Of a stretch of DNA of 64,000 bases, positions 43,403-52,239 are shown piece after piece. The DNA is from Altibacter sp. GTDB lineage: Bacteria; Bacteroidota; Bacteroidia; Flavobacteriales; Flavobacteriaceae. The position numbers and the translations under genes are program-made. The notes under the pieces are model-generated. The model ran no database searches, was not told the DNA's origin, and was given only the letters and a program-made list of their open reading frames with translations. The stretch's first letter is position 1; each line of letters opens with the position of its first letter. The stretch spans positions 1-64,000 of the forward strand of contig NZ_JAIOHK010000001.1 in assembly GCF_019913785.1 (NCBI RefSeq), given 5' to 3'.

Positions 43403-45835
43403 ATGCGCAGTCGTTATAGTACAATAAGCTTTATTTTGGCAATTTTTTCGTGGGCTCTCACGGCTCAGGATATTTCCTTGTACGAACAATTTAATGGACG
43501 CTACGACTACCTTTCCTTTGGCAATACGCTAAACACCGGTGAAAATACAGGACAAGACCCGCCTACTCCCTGTGAGATTCTAACTGAAAGCAGTGCAGAT
43601 TTTGCCCTGCAACCCGGACAAACACTTGTTGCAGCCTTTCTTTACTGGGCAGGATCCAGTCCTATAGGCGATTATGATATCCTGTTTAATGGAGCACCCA
43701 TGACCGCCGAAAGGACCTTTACATTAGTACAGAATGGCGGCTTGGTCTATTTTGCGGCTTTCGTCGATATCACATCCTACCTGCAGAGTAACGGTAATGC
43801 AAACTATACACTTTCAGAATTTGATATCACAGCCGATATCGATACCTATTGTGGAAATACCACCAACTTTGGCGGTTGGGCCGTCACGGTAATCTATGAA
43901 GACCCTGCACTACCTCTCAATCAAGTAAACATTTTTGACGGACTTGAAAGTGTTTCGGGAACCAATCCGGTACTAACCATAGAATTAGACAATCTAAACG
44001 TGCTAGACAATACCGGGGCAAAGATTGGCTTTCTTTCCTGGGAAGGCGATGCATCACTCGCAGTCATGGAAACGCTAAAAGTAAATGGAAACATCATTAG
44101 TAATCCACCACTTAATCCGCCAGACAACCAATTCAATAGTACCAACAGTTTTACCAATTCCGACCAACTGTATAATATGGATATCGATTTTTACAATATC
44201 GAGAGCAATATACAACCGGGAGACATAAGTGCTACGATAGAACTCACCTCGGGTCAGGATTTTGTAATGATCAATAACGTGGTAACGGTTCTTAATACCG
44301 AATTACCAGACGCCACCATAGAAATTGACGAGGTGGTTGGTGGCACCGAATGTGGCAACCGAGAGTTGGAAGTAGCCTATACCGTCTATAATGTGAATAG
44401 TACTGACGAACTCCCGGCCAATGTCCCAATCGCCTTCTATGCAAATACCACATTAGTAGGACAAGCGGCAACCACCATGGTACTGCCCATTGACGGTTCG
44501 GAAAGTGGCACTATAACACTGACAATTCCTGTTGGTATTCTTGCCGATTTTGAATTAAAAGCAGTAGTCGATGACAATGGTTCCGGAATTGGAACAGTTG
44601 CCGAACTGCATGAAGATAATAACGAATACCGCCTAGATTTCCACCTGTTGGTCTTTCCTGAAGTCGCCGCAATTTCCAATATAGTACTGTGTGATGTGGT
44701 GGGCACCGAAGTCTTCGATCTAACCGAAGCAACCGCGCAAGTCAATCCTATTTATGATATTTCCTATCACGAAACAGAAGATGATGCGAACAACAATACA
44801 AACGCCATCCCCAATCCCGAAGCCTACGAAAATATCGAAAATCCTCAAGTAATCTATGTGCGAGTGGCCAACCCCGATTGTTTTGTATTAAGACAATTTA
44901 CCATAGAGGTGATCCCTTGTCCCCTCCCCGATGCCACTGTTGTAATTGATGACAATCTCAACGCATGTAGACAAAGAGAGCTAAGGGTTATGTATACCGT
45001 TTTCAATGTAAAATGCACCGGCCCACTTCCTGCACAAACTCCAATCGCCTTTTATGTAGACGGTGCGCTTGTGGCCATATCTCAAACAGTTACTACTATT
45101 CCAATTGGAGGTAATGAGCCCGGAGAAATCGTGCTTTCGATTCCCGATGAAACACAAGATCAGTTTATCATTAGAGCTGTAGTAGATGATATTGGAAACG
45201 GCAATGGCATTGTTGAAGAATTAAATGAAAACAATAATGTATTTGATATCGATGTGGAGTTCGAAACCATTCCGCCTATTGGGGAGCTTCCGGACCTACT
45301 GGTATGTGATGAAGGGATGAATACGGGAACCTTTGATCTCACCCAACAGCATGAATATATATCCACCAACCCCAACGATGTGATTACCTATTTTACGACC
45401 TATGAAAATGCAGTGGCCAATGAGAACCCCATCAGCGATCCGGGCGCTTACGTAAATGGAGCAGATCCACAGCTTATTTTCGTCCGTTTGGAAAATGAGA
45501 TCTGTTTTACCATAGGAGAGTTCTTATTGACTACGGGGAAATGTCCTCCCTGGATTCCCGATGGCTTTTCACCCAATGGAGATACTATCAACGATGTCTT
45601 CGAAATATCCGGATTGTTAGATGTGTTTGAAAATTTCGAATTACAGATCTTTAGCAGGGAGGGGAATCGCATCCATACGGGCCACAATGCAGACGGTTTC
45701 TGGGATGGAATTGCAACCGAAGGTTTATTATTCAATGGAAGTTTGGTTCCCGTAGGCACCTACTATTATGTACTTCAGCTAAACAACTCCAAGTTTCCAA
45801 ATCCATATCTCGGTTTTATATATATCAACTATTGA
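43403..45835 (+). CDS. T9SS type B-sorted surface protein with CARDB repeats
   Basis: An 810-residue secreted protein: signal peptide about 1-22, an N-terminal domain (about 25-295) with DUF3344-like features including FLYWAGSSP, two near-identical CARDB-like modules (about 305-410 and 510-610, each with IAFY, TIPV/SIPDE and a VDDxGxGxGxVxELxExNN motif), spacers with repeated PDATVxID phrases, and a C-terminal gliding-associated domain of about 90 residues starting PPWIPDGFSPNGDTIND. The tail marks type B sorting through the type IX system. Role is probably adhesion or surface display. Confidence 0.9.
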   Translation: MRSRYSTISFILAIFSWALTAQDISLYEQFNGRYDYLSFGNTLNTGENTGQDPPTPCEILTESSADFALQPGQTLVAAFLYWAGSSPIGDYDILFNGAPMTAERTFTLVQNGGLVYFAAFVDITSYLQSNGNANYTLSEFDITADIDTYCGNTTNFGGWAVTVIYEDPALPLNQVNIFDGLESVSGTNPVLTIELDNLNVLDNTGAKIGFLSWEGDASLAVMETLKVNGNIISNPPLNPPDNQFNSTNSFTNSDQLYNMDIDFYNIESNIQPGDISATIELTSGQDFVMINNVVTVLNTELPDATIEIDEVVGGTECGNRELEVAYTVYNVNSTDELPANVPIAFYANTTLVGQAATTMVLPIDGSESGTITLTIPVGILADFELKAVVDDNGSGIGTVAELHEDNNEYRLDFHLLVFPEVAAISNIVLCDVVGTEVFDLTEATAQVNPIYDISYHETEDDANNNTNAIPNPEAYENIENPQVIYVRVANPDCFVLRQFTIEVIPCPLPDATVVIDDNLNACRQRELRVMYTVFNVKCTGPLPAQTPIAFYVDGALVAISQTVTTIPIGGNEPGEIVLSIPDETQDQFIIRAVVDDIGNGNGIVEELNENNNVFDIDVEFETIPPIGELPDLLVCDEGMNTGTFDLTQQHEYISTNPNDVITYFTTYENAVANENPISDPGAYVNGADPQLIFVRLENEICFTIGEFLLTTGKCPPWIPDGFSPNGDTINDVFEISGLLDVFENFELQIFSREGNRIHTGHNADGFWDGIATEGLLFNGSLVPVGTYYYVLQLNNSKFPNPYLGFIYINY

Positions 45836-45848
45836 GAAAACAACGAAT

Positions 45849-46658
45849 ATGAAAGAAAACAACGCCTATATTTTAGGAACCGATACGAAAGAACTTCACA
45901 GACTGGGCATACAACATCAAGTGTGGGCGGAAGAAGCGCAACGCGGCTGGAGTTTGGCTCAATTTACCGCAGGACAAACCTTGCTGGATCTGGGGTGTGG
46001 ACCGGGTTTTTGCACTAAGGAATTGGCCTATGTCGTTGGAAGCTCCGGGAAGGTGATTGGAGTGGATCGTTCGGAAGCCTATATAGCACACCTGGAACAG
46101 GTAAAAAAACTACATCATTTGAACATTGAGGGTGTACTATCCGATTTTGATACAATGAAGTTAGAGCCCAATAGCCTTGATGGAATGTATTGTCGCTGGG
46201 CCCTTGCCTGGCTTTCCAATCCGAAAGAAATTCTGAAAAAGGTGTATCAGGCACTCAAACCTGGGGGTAAAATGGTATTGCATGAGTACTACGACTGGTC
46301 TACCCATCAGACCGAACCCAATTATCCGGCCTTGGACAAGGCAATTGCAGCTGCCTTAAAAAGCTTTAAAGATTCAGCCGGAGAGATTGATGTGGGGCGG
46401 CAGCTTCCTGAAATGCTTACAGCACTAAACATGCAGGTAACGAGTATCCGACTCATGGCAAAGATCGCCACTCCCCAAAACTTGAATTGGCAATGGCCCA
46501 AAACCTTCTATCACAGTTATTATCCTCGTCTGGCAGAAATGGGCTATCTCACTCAGGAAGAAGTGTCTCAAGCGCTGGCTTCGCATAGCAAGCTGGAGCA
46601 AACGCCGGGTGCCACACTATGTTGTCCATTGATGGTGGAAGTAATAGCGGAAAAGTAA
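45849..46658 (+). CDS. Class I SAM-dependent methyltransferase
   Basis: A 269-residue methyltransferase. Motif I is LLDLGCGPGFCTKEL (about 42-56), motif II region GMYCRWALAWLSNP (about 115-128) and motif III LKPGGKMVLHEYYD. Structure resembles UbiE/small-molecule methyltransferases. The C-terminal helical part has no clear homologue that I can name, and no pathway neighbours point to a substrate. The gene starts 13 bases after the T9SS protein stop and is followed by three small genes transcribed the same way. Confidence 0.9.
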   Translation: MKENNAYILGTDTKELHRLGIQHQVWAEEAQRGWSLAQFTAGQTLLDLGCGPGFCTKELAYVVGSSGKVIGVDRSEAYIAHLEQVKKLHHLNIEGVLSDFDTMKLEPNSLDGMYCRWALAWLSNPKEILKKVYQALKPGGKMVLHEYYDWSTHQTEPNYPALDKAIAAALKSFKDSAGEIDVGRQLPEMLTALNMQVTSIRLMAKIATPQNLNWQWPKTFYHSYYPRLAEMGYLTQEEVSQALASHSKLEQTPGATLCCPLMVEVIAEK

Positions 46659-46662
46659 TGTC

Positions 46663-47175
46663 ATGAAACGACAACCATGGACCTCTCATATATTTAATCT
46701 GAACATCCACCCCGGATGGGCAGCCAATATCATGGCCCGTGTACAGGATACCGAAATTAGGATTCAGCACTATTGCAAAGACCTCAGCGATACACAGCTA
46801 TCCTTTCAACCTGAGGGTGGGTGGAGTATCAAAGAACACATTGGACATTTGATCGACCTAGAGATATTGCACCATCAGCGCATTGCAGAATTTGCCATTT
46901 TAAAAACGGAACTCTCTGCCGCCGATATGTCCAATGCCCAAACCGAGGCTGCCAATCACAACAGTAAATCTTTTGAAAACCTGTTGAATGCATTCCGAAG
47001 TGCCCGAAATGCATTTATAACCGAGTTTGAAGCACTTCCCGAAAGCAGTTTACAACACCAAGCAATGCATCCCCGCCTGAAAGTACCCATGAAGCCGGTA
47101 GACCTCCTCTTTTTTGTAGCCGAGCATGATGATCATCATTTGGCTACTATCTTAGCACTGAAGAAAATAGTATAA
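46663..47175 (+). CDS. DinB family protein
   Basis: A 170-residue four-helix protein of the DinB/YfiT type. The metal-ligand histidines appear in KEHIGHLIDLE (about 64) and AEHDDHHLA (about 156), the usual arrangement for a nickel or zinc site. Some family members are thiol-dependent transferases (bacillithiol or mycothiol), others have no known function. It starts four bases after the methyltransferase stop and is one base before the GNAT gene, so the three likely form an operon. Confidence 0.9.
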   Translation: MKRQPWTSHIFNLNIHPGWAANIMARVQDTEIRIQHYCKDLSDTQLSFQPEGGWSIKEHIGHLIDLEILHHQRIAEFAILKTELSAADMSNAQTEAANHNSKSFENLLNAFRSARNAFITEFEALPESSLQHQAMHPRLKVPMKPVDLLFFVAEHDDHHLATILALKKIV

Positions 47176-47176
47176 G

Positions 47177-47722
47177 ATGCACCTATCAGTTCGAGAGATA
47201 CAACCAACCGATATTGACTTTATAATCCGTTACTGGCTGGAATCTAGTGATGCCCATTTGGTGGGTATGGGCGTAGATCTATCAAAAATACCCGCCAGGC
47301 AAACACTTCAACAAAACCTAAGGGAGCAGCTTAACACCCCGATGGAAGCAAAAAAGGCGTATGCGTTAATTTGGGAATTGAACAGACAACCCATTGGCCA
47401 TTGCAATGTCAATCGGATCGTCTTTGGAAAAGAGGCCTATATGCATTTACACCTGTGGGAAGGACAGCATCGACAAAAAGGCATGGGAAGCCTACTCATG
47501 AAAAAATCATTGCCCTTCTTCTTCGAAAACCTAGAATTGAAAATACTTTTTTGTGAACCCTATGCCCTCAACCCGGCACCAAATAGAGCACTTGAAAAAA
47601 TAGGTTTCAAATTTGAAAAAACCCATACCACCACCCCCGGATCCCTTAATTTTAAACAAGAAGTGAATCTTTGGAAGCTGGACAAAACTGACTATGAAAA
47701 AATTTTACAGAAGCCTGTGTAA
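47177..47722 (+). CDS. GNAT family N-acetyltransferase
   Basis: A 181-residue GNAT-fold acetyltransferase. The acetyl-CoA binding motif A appears as RQKGMGSLLM (about 94-103), preceded by an MHLHLW strand, and the C-terminal half has NRALEKIGFKFE, the usual motif B helix. Substrate is not predictable; members acetylate ribosomal proteins, aminoglycosides or small amines. It begins one base after the DinB-type gene stop. Confidence 0.92.
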   Translation: MHLSVREIQPTDIDFIIRYWLESSDAHLVGMGVDLSKIPARQTLQQNLREQLNTPMEAKKAYALIWELNRQPIGHCNVNRIVFGKEAYMHLHLWEGQHRQKGMGSLLMKKSLPFFFENLELKILFCEPYALNPAPNRALEKIGFKFEKTHTTTPGSLNFKQEVNLWKLDKTDYEKILQKPV

Positions 47723-47773
47723 AATTCCTTTTGCAGAGCTTATTGGGATTAGGTATCTTGGACCCAACACTAA

Positions 47774-48229
47774 ATGCAACCAATGGGATTCCTTAGAAAA
47801 GTAGATAAAGTGCTAGCCGCCATGGGAAACAGCCGCGCCATGGAACGCTTGCATGTAGACAAGGTTACCGAAGCAAAGAGTATTGAAATTGAGGGAACGG
47901 CTTTGGCTTCGTCAGAACAGGGGCAGCTTTTCGGTGGAATTCAAGAGTTAAATGGTTACCTCTTTCTGGAAACCGTTATTGTTAGTGGCACTAAGATTAA
48001 GACTTTTGATGGGGGCCGACTCACTTTTATAAGCGATACCGGTAATTTTGAATTGCCTTCCGATACGCAGGAGATCGATTCAGAATATTCTAACGTATCT
48101 CGTCGTTTTATGACGCAAATCAGTTTTGACATAACAGAAGCGGAGATCGAACGCATCAAGAACAAGGATTTTACTGAAGTACATTTCGATTGGAAAAAGA
48201 AATCACTTCGCTTTGACCGTGCCAATTAA
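47774..48229 (+). CDS. Conserved hypothetical protein
   Basis: A 151-residue cytoplasmic protein without signal peptide or membrane segment; I do not recognise the family. Sequence shows a basic N-terminal helix, then alternating beta strands (for example LFLETVIVSG, KTFDGGRLTFIS), and a charged end FDWKKKSLRFDR. A second ATG nine bases in is possible as start. It follows the GNAT gene after 51 bases and is followed by 134 bases of A/T-rich DNA with no strong signal. Confidence 0.7.
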   Translation: MQPMGFLRKVDKVLAAMGNSRAMERLHVDKVTEAKSIEIEGTALASSEQGQLFGGIQELNGYLFLETVIVSGTKIKTFDGGRLTFISDTGNFELPSDTQEIDSEYSNVSRRFMTQISFDITEAEIERIKNKDFTEVHFDWKKKSLRFDRAN

Positions 48230-48347
48230 CTCATAAATTTCTCTTCCGTTTACCATTTACCAAGCTAATCACTTTATAAATTTTAGTAAATTTATAGTCT
48301 AGTGACTTTCACAAATACCATATGGGATAGGCTGCCGTTAAATATCT

Positions 48348-48356
48348 AGAGGAGAA
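48348..48356 (+). promoter_or_regulatory. Strong Shine-Dalgarno sequence
   Basis: AGAGGAGAA ends seven bases before the ATG at 48364. Such a strong Shine-Dalgarno match is rare in this window, where most genes lack one, and it fixes the start of the following gene. Confidence 0.6.
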
Positions 48357-48363
48357 ATAAGAC

Positions 48364-49230
48364 ATGAAAACAATCTTAGGAATACTTTTCATTGTATTGA
48401 GCATCCATCAACTGATGGCCCATCCGGGCATTGGTATTGTGATGGATGGCGAGGGAAGTGTATTCTATACCGATCTATCACATGTTTGGAAAATAGCAGC
48501 CGACGGAACTCATACAATAGCTGTTGAAGATGTACATACGCACGAATTATACCTAGATCAATACGACAACCTATACGGTGAACATGTTTGGTACGAAGGA
48601 GAAGCCACAGATAAATGGGGAAGTTATGTATGGTGCCTAAGTAGTTCCGGAGTCCTTGAACAAACCATCCCTCCTACCGAAGGATTTCTATCCAATAATA
48701 CCCTAGTGCGCGATGCCGATTCGAATATGTATTGGCCGGAAAAATTAGGAGATCATGAGGTTTTAAAAAAAGAGACACCTCAGGGTGAGATCACCTTACA
48801 CACCAACTCCAAATTCAAAGACATTCGCTGGATGTATTATGCTGAAAGCAATGCGTATTTATACGTCATTGACCATCTGAATTTGAAAAAAGTAAACCCT
48901 AAGGGAGAAGTAAGCCTCGTAGCTGATAATTTATACGAAGGGAAATCCTCCTTCGAAAATGTGGGCGACCACCACTATCTTATGGGAATGTGGACAGACA
49001 CAATGCAAAATACATATGTTGCAGCATACGGAGCTCAAAAAGTAAAAAAAATTAGCCCGAATGGAACGGTTGAAACCGTATTCGAGTCGGATAGATTCTG
49101 GTCTCCGGCCGGGGGTTTAGTCGCTCCTGATGGTACTATGTGGATTATGGAATTTTCAGCAAGAAATAAAACGAGGGTGAGGAAGATCAATCCCGACGGA
49201 AGGGACATCGTATTTCAGAAAAAAGAATAA
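48364..49230 (+). CDS. Secreted beta-propeller-like protein
   Basis: A 288-residue protein with a signal peptide (about 1-19, ending LMA). Repeats such as GxGIVMDGEGSVFYTDLSHVWKI, NLKKVNPKGEVSLVADN and KKISPNGTVETVFESD follow the NHL/SGL six-bladed propeller pattern of about 40-50 residues per blade. No catalytic residues are evident. A role in binding or sugar lactone-type hydrolysis is possible. The gene has an unusually strong Shine-Dalgarno site and stands apart from neighbours. Confidence 0.78.
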   Translation: MKTILGILFIVLSIHQLMAHPGIGIVMDGEGSVFYTDLSHVWKIAADGTHTIAVEDVHTHELYLDQYDNLYGEHVWYEGEATDKWGSYVWCLSSSGVLEQTIPPTEGFLSNNTLVRDADSNMYWPEKLGDHEVLKKETPQGEITLHTNSKFKDIRWMYYAESNAYLYVIDHLNLKKVNPKGEVSLVADNLYEGKSSFENVGDHHYLMGMWTDTMQNTYVAAYGAQKVKKISPNGTVETVFESDRFWSPAGGLVAPDGTMWIMEFSARNKTRVRKINPDGRDIVFQKKE

Positions 49231-49446
49231 TGTAATACTGAGAACAGAATTAGATGCAATTTTCAATTTTTGACCTACATAGTACACAAATAGCAAAAAA
49301 AATTGTTCGTTGCCCTCCTATTTCCTTTGATCTGCATGCGATTTACCGGAAGACGAATGCTAAACAAAAAAACAGAGGTGATATTAGTCATATATTTCTA
49401 AGATTTTAGGTAGTAATTTTATTTCTAAACTTGAAATAACCCGAAC

Positions 49447-49827
49447 ATGAAAGCTCAAAAAAAAATTACTGCATGGCCTCGTATGCTACTGGGACTCTTT
49501 TTAATTGTATACGCCCTTAATCAGTTTTTTCAAATTCTACCCACAAGTTATGGTACAATGCCCGAAAACACCGAAAACTTTTTGGATGCAGTGGTAGTTT
49601 ATTTACCGGTCTTGTATATTTTTGAAATTCTGATAGGTCTTTTATTAATCTTTAATAAATGGACTCCGTTTTTGATTATTGTACTTTTCCCCCTCTCTAT
49701 TACCTTTTTGATCTTTGTGATTTCAAATTGCGACATATCAAAAATGTGGCCCGCCTTTATTGTTGCCTTATTAAATATCTGGTTGCTCTGGATGCATCGT
49801 GGAAAATACAAGCCGCTATTTTCATAA
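49447..49827 (+). CDS. DoxX-like small membrane protein
   Basis: A 126-residue protein with four hydrophobic spans (about 12-30, 50-68, 74-92 and 98-116). The layout fits the DoxX/SURF4-like family. Function is unknown for such small members; some take part in redox or thiol stress. The 216 bases before it hold A/T-rich sequence with no clear motif. The 341 bases after it contain an fhs relic. Confidence 0.72.
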   Translation: MKAQKKITAWPRMLLGLFLIVYALNQFFQILPTSYGTMPENTENFLDAVVVYLPVLYIFEILIGLLLIFNKWTPFLIIVLFPLSITFLIFVISNCDISKMWPAFIVALLNIWLLWMHRGKYKPLFS

Positions 49828-49847
49828 TTTCACACAAAAATAGGAAG

Positions 49848-50073
49848 GAATTCCCGGCATTAGTCATGGAGGGGCCATTGCATACATCGCTCGAGATACA
49901 GACGCAATCCTTACTGCGGAAATAGGATGAGTCTTGGAGAGTAGGTGGTAAACGAAGCAGGATTTATCATCCGTATTGCGGTAGCTGTGCTACAAATGTC
50001 CGGGTGAGCTGCTACTCCCGAAGCGGAGCACATCACGATGGATGCAAACAGAACAATTGCAGGCCTATCTAAG
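49848..50073 (+). pseudogene. fhs: Decayed fragment of formate-tetrahydrofolate ligase (fhs)
   Basis: The 341-base gap between the DoxX-like gene and uvrB is not empty. Pieced across frames it reads PALV at 49854-49865, then after a one-base slip HGGAIAYIARDTDAILT (49865 on), after another slip MSLGE, a stop in place of tyrosine, and VVNEAGF (49927-49965), then KC (49994), RVS (50001) and TPEAE (50014). The intact family has PALVHGGPFANIAHG, MGxSLxDYVVTEAGF and KCRxSGLxPEA in that order. Several frameshifts and a stop make it dead. Fhs made 10-formyl-tetrahydrofolate from formate; only about 75 of 550 or so codons remain. The rest of the gap shows only a 7-bp hairpin (50060-50078). Confidence 0.82.
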
Positions 50074-50141
50074 GCCTGTTGCTGTAGCTGGCTCGATTAA
50101 AATGGTCGTTTTTTTGCCAAGCACGCCTCGCCATTTTTCGT

Positions 50142-50149
50142 TACTTTTG
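50142..50149 (+). promoter_or_regulatory. -7 box of uvrB
   Basis: TACTTTTG is a full match to the Bacteroidota -7 consensus, ending 19 bases before the uvrB ATG. A -33 TTG at the normal distance is not visible. Confidence 0.45.
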
Positions 50150-50168
50150 CACAACGGAAAAAAGGCAT

Positions 50169-52175
50169 ATGAAATTCAAGTTAAAATCTGATTTTACCCC
50201 TCAAGGAGACCAACCTACTGCCATCAAAGCATTGGTAGCAGGAATCAATTCGGACGAAAAATACCAAACACTCTTGGGTGTAACCGGTAGTGGAAAAACC
50301 TTCACCGTAGCGAATGTCATTGAGTCCGTGCAAAAACCAACATTGGTTTTGGCGCATAATAAAACGCTGGCGGCTCAACTTTATACCGAATTTAAAAATC
50401 TATTTCCTGAAAACGCCGTAGAATACTTCGTTTCTTACTACGATTATTACCAGCCGGAGGCCTTTATTCCGTCAAGCGGTACCTATATTGAAAAGGATCT
50501 TTCGATCAATGAGGAAATCGAAGTCATGCGACTGAGCACCACTTCTTCTTTACTTTCGGGGCGACGCGATGTGATAGTAGTAGCGTCGGTATCTTGTTTA
50601 TACGGTATTGGAAATCCTGCGGAATTTGAAAAGAATGTGATTCACTTACAGGCCGGACAAGTGATCTCTAGAACCAAACTGCTTCACATGTTGGTTCAAA
50701 GCCTATATTCTCGTACCGAAGCTGAATTCACTCACGGCCGTTTCAGAATAAAGGGAGATACACTTGATGTGTATCCCGGCTATGCCAACGAAGCCTTCCG
50801 TATCCATTTCTTTGGTGATGAGATTGAGGAAATCGAAGCTTTTGATCCTTTGAACAATTCGGTTATCGAAAAATACGACCGACTCAATATCTACCCCGCC
50901 AATATGTTTGTCACCTCACCGGATGTGCTACAAGATGCCATTAAAGACATACAGGACGATCTGGTGAAGCAGGTAGATTATTTTAAGGAGATTGGCAAAC
51001 ATCTGGAGGCAAAACGCCTAGAGGAACGTACCAATTTCGATTTAGAAATGATTCGTGAATTAGGCTATTGTAGCGGGATTGAAAACTATTCTCGCTATCT
51101 GGATCGAAGATTGCCCGGCACTCGGCCTTTCTGCCTGTTGGACTACTTCCCCGATGATTTTTTAATGATCGTAGATGAAAGTCATGTCTCCATACCTCAG
51201 GTGGGCGCCATGTATGGTGGTGATCGCTCCAGAAAGGAAAACCTCGTAGAGTATGGATTCCGTTTGCCGGCTGCCATGGACAACCGACCCTTAAAATTTG
51301 AAGAGTTTGAAGCAATGCAGAATCAGGTGATCTATGTAAGCGCTACCCCTGCAGATTATGAACTCGAGAAGACCGGAGGAGTGTTCGTAGAACAGATCAT
51401 TCGTCCGACCGGATTATTGGATCCTCCTATTGAAGTAAGGCCAAGCCTGAATCAGATTGACGATCTGCTGGAAGAAATTCAATTACGCGTCGAAAAAGAC
51501 GAACGAGTATTGGTCACCACCCTTACGAAGCGCATGGCTGAAGAATTAACCAAATATATGACTCGAATTCAGATTCGGTGTCGGTATATCCACAGTGATG
51601 TAGATACGTTAGAGCGTGTAGAGATCATGCAGGATCTCCGTTTGGGATTGTTTGATGTTCTCGTGGGCGTGAATTTATTAAGGGAGGGATTGGATCTTCC
51701 GGAGGTATCCCTAGTCGCCATTTTAGATGCCGATAAGGAAGGATTTCTAAGAAGTGCTCGTTCCCTTACTCAGACCGTAGGGCGTGCCGCAAGACACCTT
51801 AACGGAAAGGCAATCATGTATGCCGATAAGATTACCAAGAGTATGCAAGCGACTATCGATGGCACCGAATACCGTAGAGAAAAACAGATCGCTTATAATC
51901 TAGCCAACAACATTACCCCTACGGCAATTAAAAAGTCTTTTGAAAATTCATTGACCAAATCGAAGCAAGAGGCCTATTCGTTTGAAACTGCCGGTACCTT
52001 AGCGGCAGCAGAGCCGGATGATGTATATTTGACCAAGGCCCAGCTGGAGAAGAAGATTCGGGATACGCGAAAGGCCATGGAAAAATCGGCCAAGGAATTG
52101 GATTTCTTGATGGCAGCCAAGCTTCGGGATAAGATCAAATCACTTCAGCAACAATTGGAAAAAGTAGCTTCCTAA
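50169..52175 (+). CDS. uvrB: Excinuclease ABC subunit B
   Basis: A 668-residue DNA-repair helicase-like ATPase that loads damaged DNA in nucleotide excision repair with UvrA and UvrC. It has Walker A GVTGSGKTFT (about 38), the beta hairpin region YYDYYQPEAFIPSSGTYIEKD in parts (about 92-112), DESH box (VDESHVS, about 337), the helicase C motifs with LLREGLDLPEV and TVGRAARH, and a C-terminal UVR motif (about 625-665, ELDFLMAAKLRDKI) for UvrC contact. Length and order are normal. It is followed by an rluF-type gene. Confidence 0.97.
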   Translation: MKFKLKSDFTPQGDQPTAIKALVAGINSDEKYQTLLGVTGSGKTFTVANVIESVQKPTLVLAHNKTLAAQLYTEFKNLFPENAVEYFVSYYDYYQPEAFIPSSGTYIEKDLSINEEIEVMRLSTTSSLLSGRRDVIVVASVSCLYGIGNPAEFEKNVIHLQAGQVISRTKLLHMLVQSLYSRTEAEFTHGRFRIKGDTLDVYPGYANEAFRIHFFGDEIEEIEAFDPLNNSVIEKYDRLNIYPANMFVTSPDVLQDAIKDIQDDLVKQVDYFKEIGKHLEAKRLEERTNFDLEMIRELGYCSGIENYSRYLDRRLPGTRPFCLLDYFPDDFLMIVDESHVSIPQVGAMYGGDRSRKENLVEYGFRLPAAMDNRPLKFEEFEAMQNQVIYVSATPADYELEKTGGVFVEQIIRPTGLLDPPIEVRPSLNQIDDLLEEIQLRVEKDERVLVTTLTKRMAEELTKYMTRIQIRCRYIHSDVDTLERVEIMQDLRLGLFDVLVGVNLLREGLDLPEVSLVAILDADKEGFLRSARSLTQTVGRAARHLNGKAIMYADKITKSMQATIDGTEYRREKQIAYNLANNITPTAIKKSFENSLTKSKQEAYSFETAGTLAAAEPDDVYLTKAQLEKKIRDTRKAMEKSAKELDFLMAAKLRDKIKSLQQQLEKVAS

Positions 52176-52239
52176 GATATTTAACCGAAGTCAAATTATA
52201 ATTATTTAAAAACCGTAAACCTTTAATCCAATTCTAAAA

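Noticed and set aside
44437-44745. Minus-strand open frames inside the large T9SS gene
   Set aside because: They have low-complexity Ser/Thr-rich products and lie wholly opposite a gene with clear domains; they are shadows.
49659-49925. An 88-residue plus-strand frame overlapping the DoxX-like gene
   Set aside because: The first two thirds is out-of-frame DoxX sequence; its end shows EGPLHTS, which is one frame of the fhs relic and not a gene.
50060-50078. CAGGCCT/AGGCCTG hairpin as a terminator for the DoxX-like gene
   Set aside because: There is no T-run after it on either strand, and it falls within the decayed fhs sequence.
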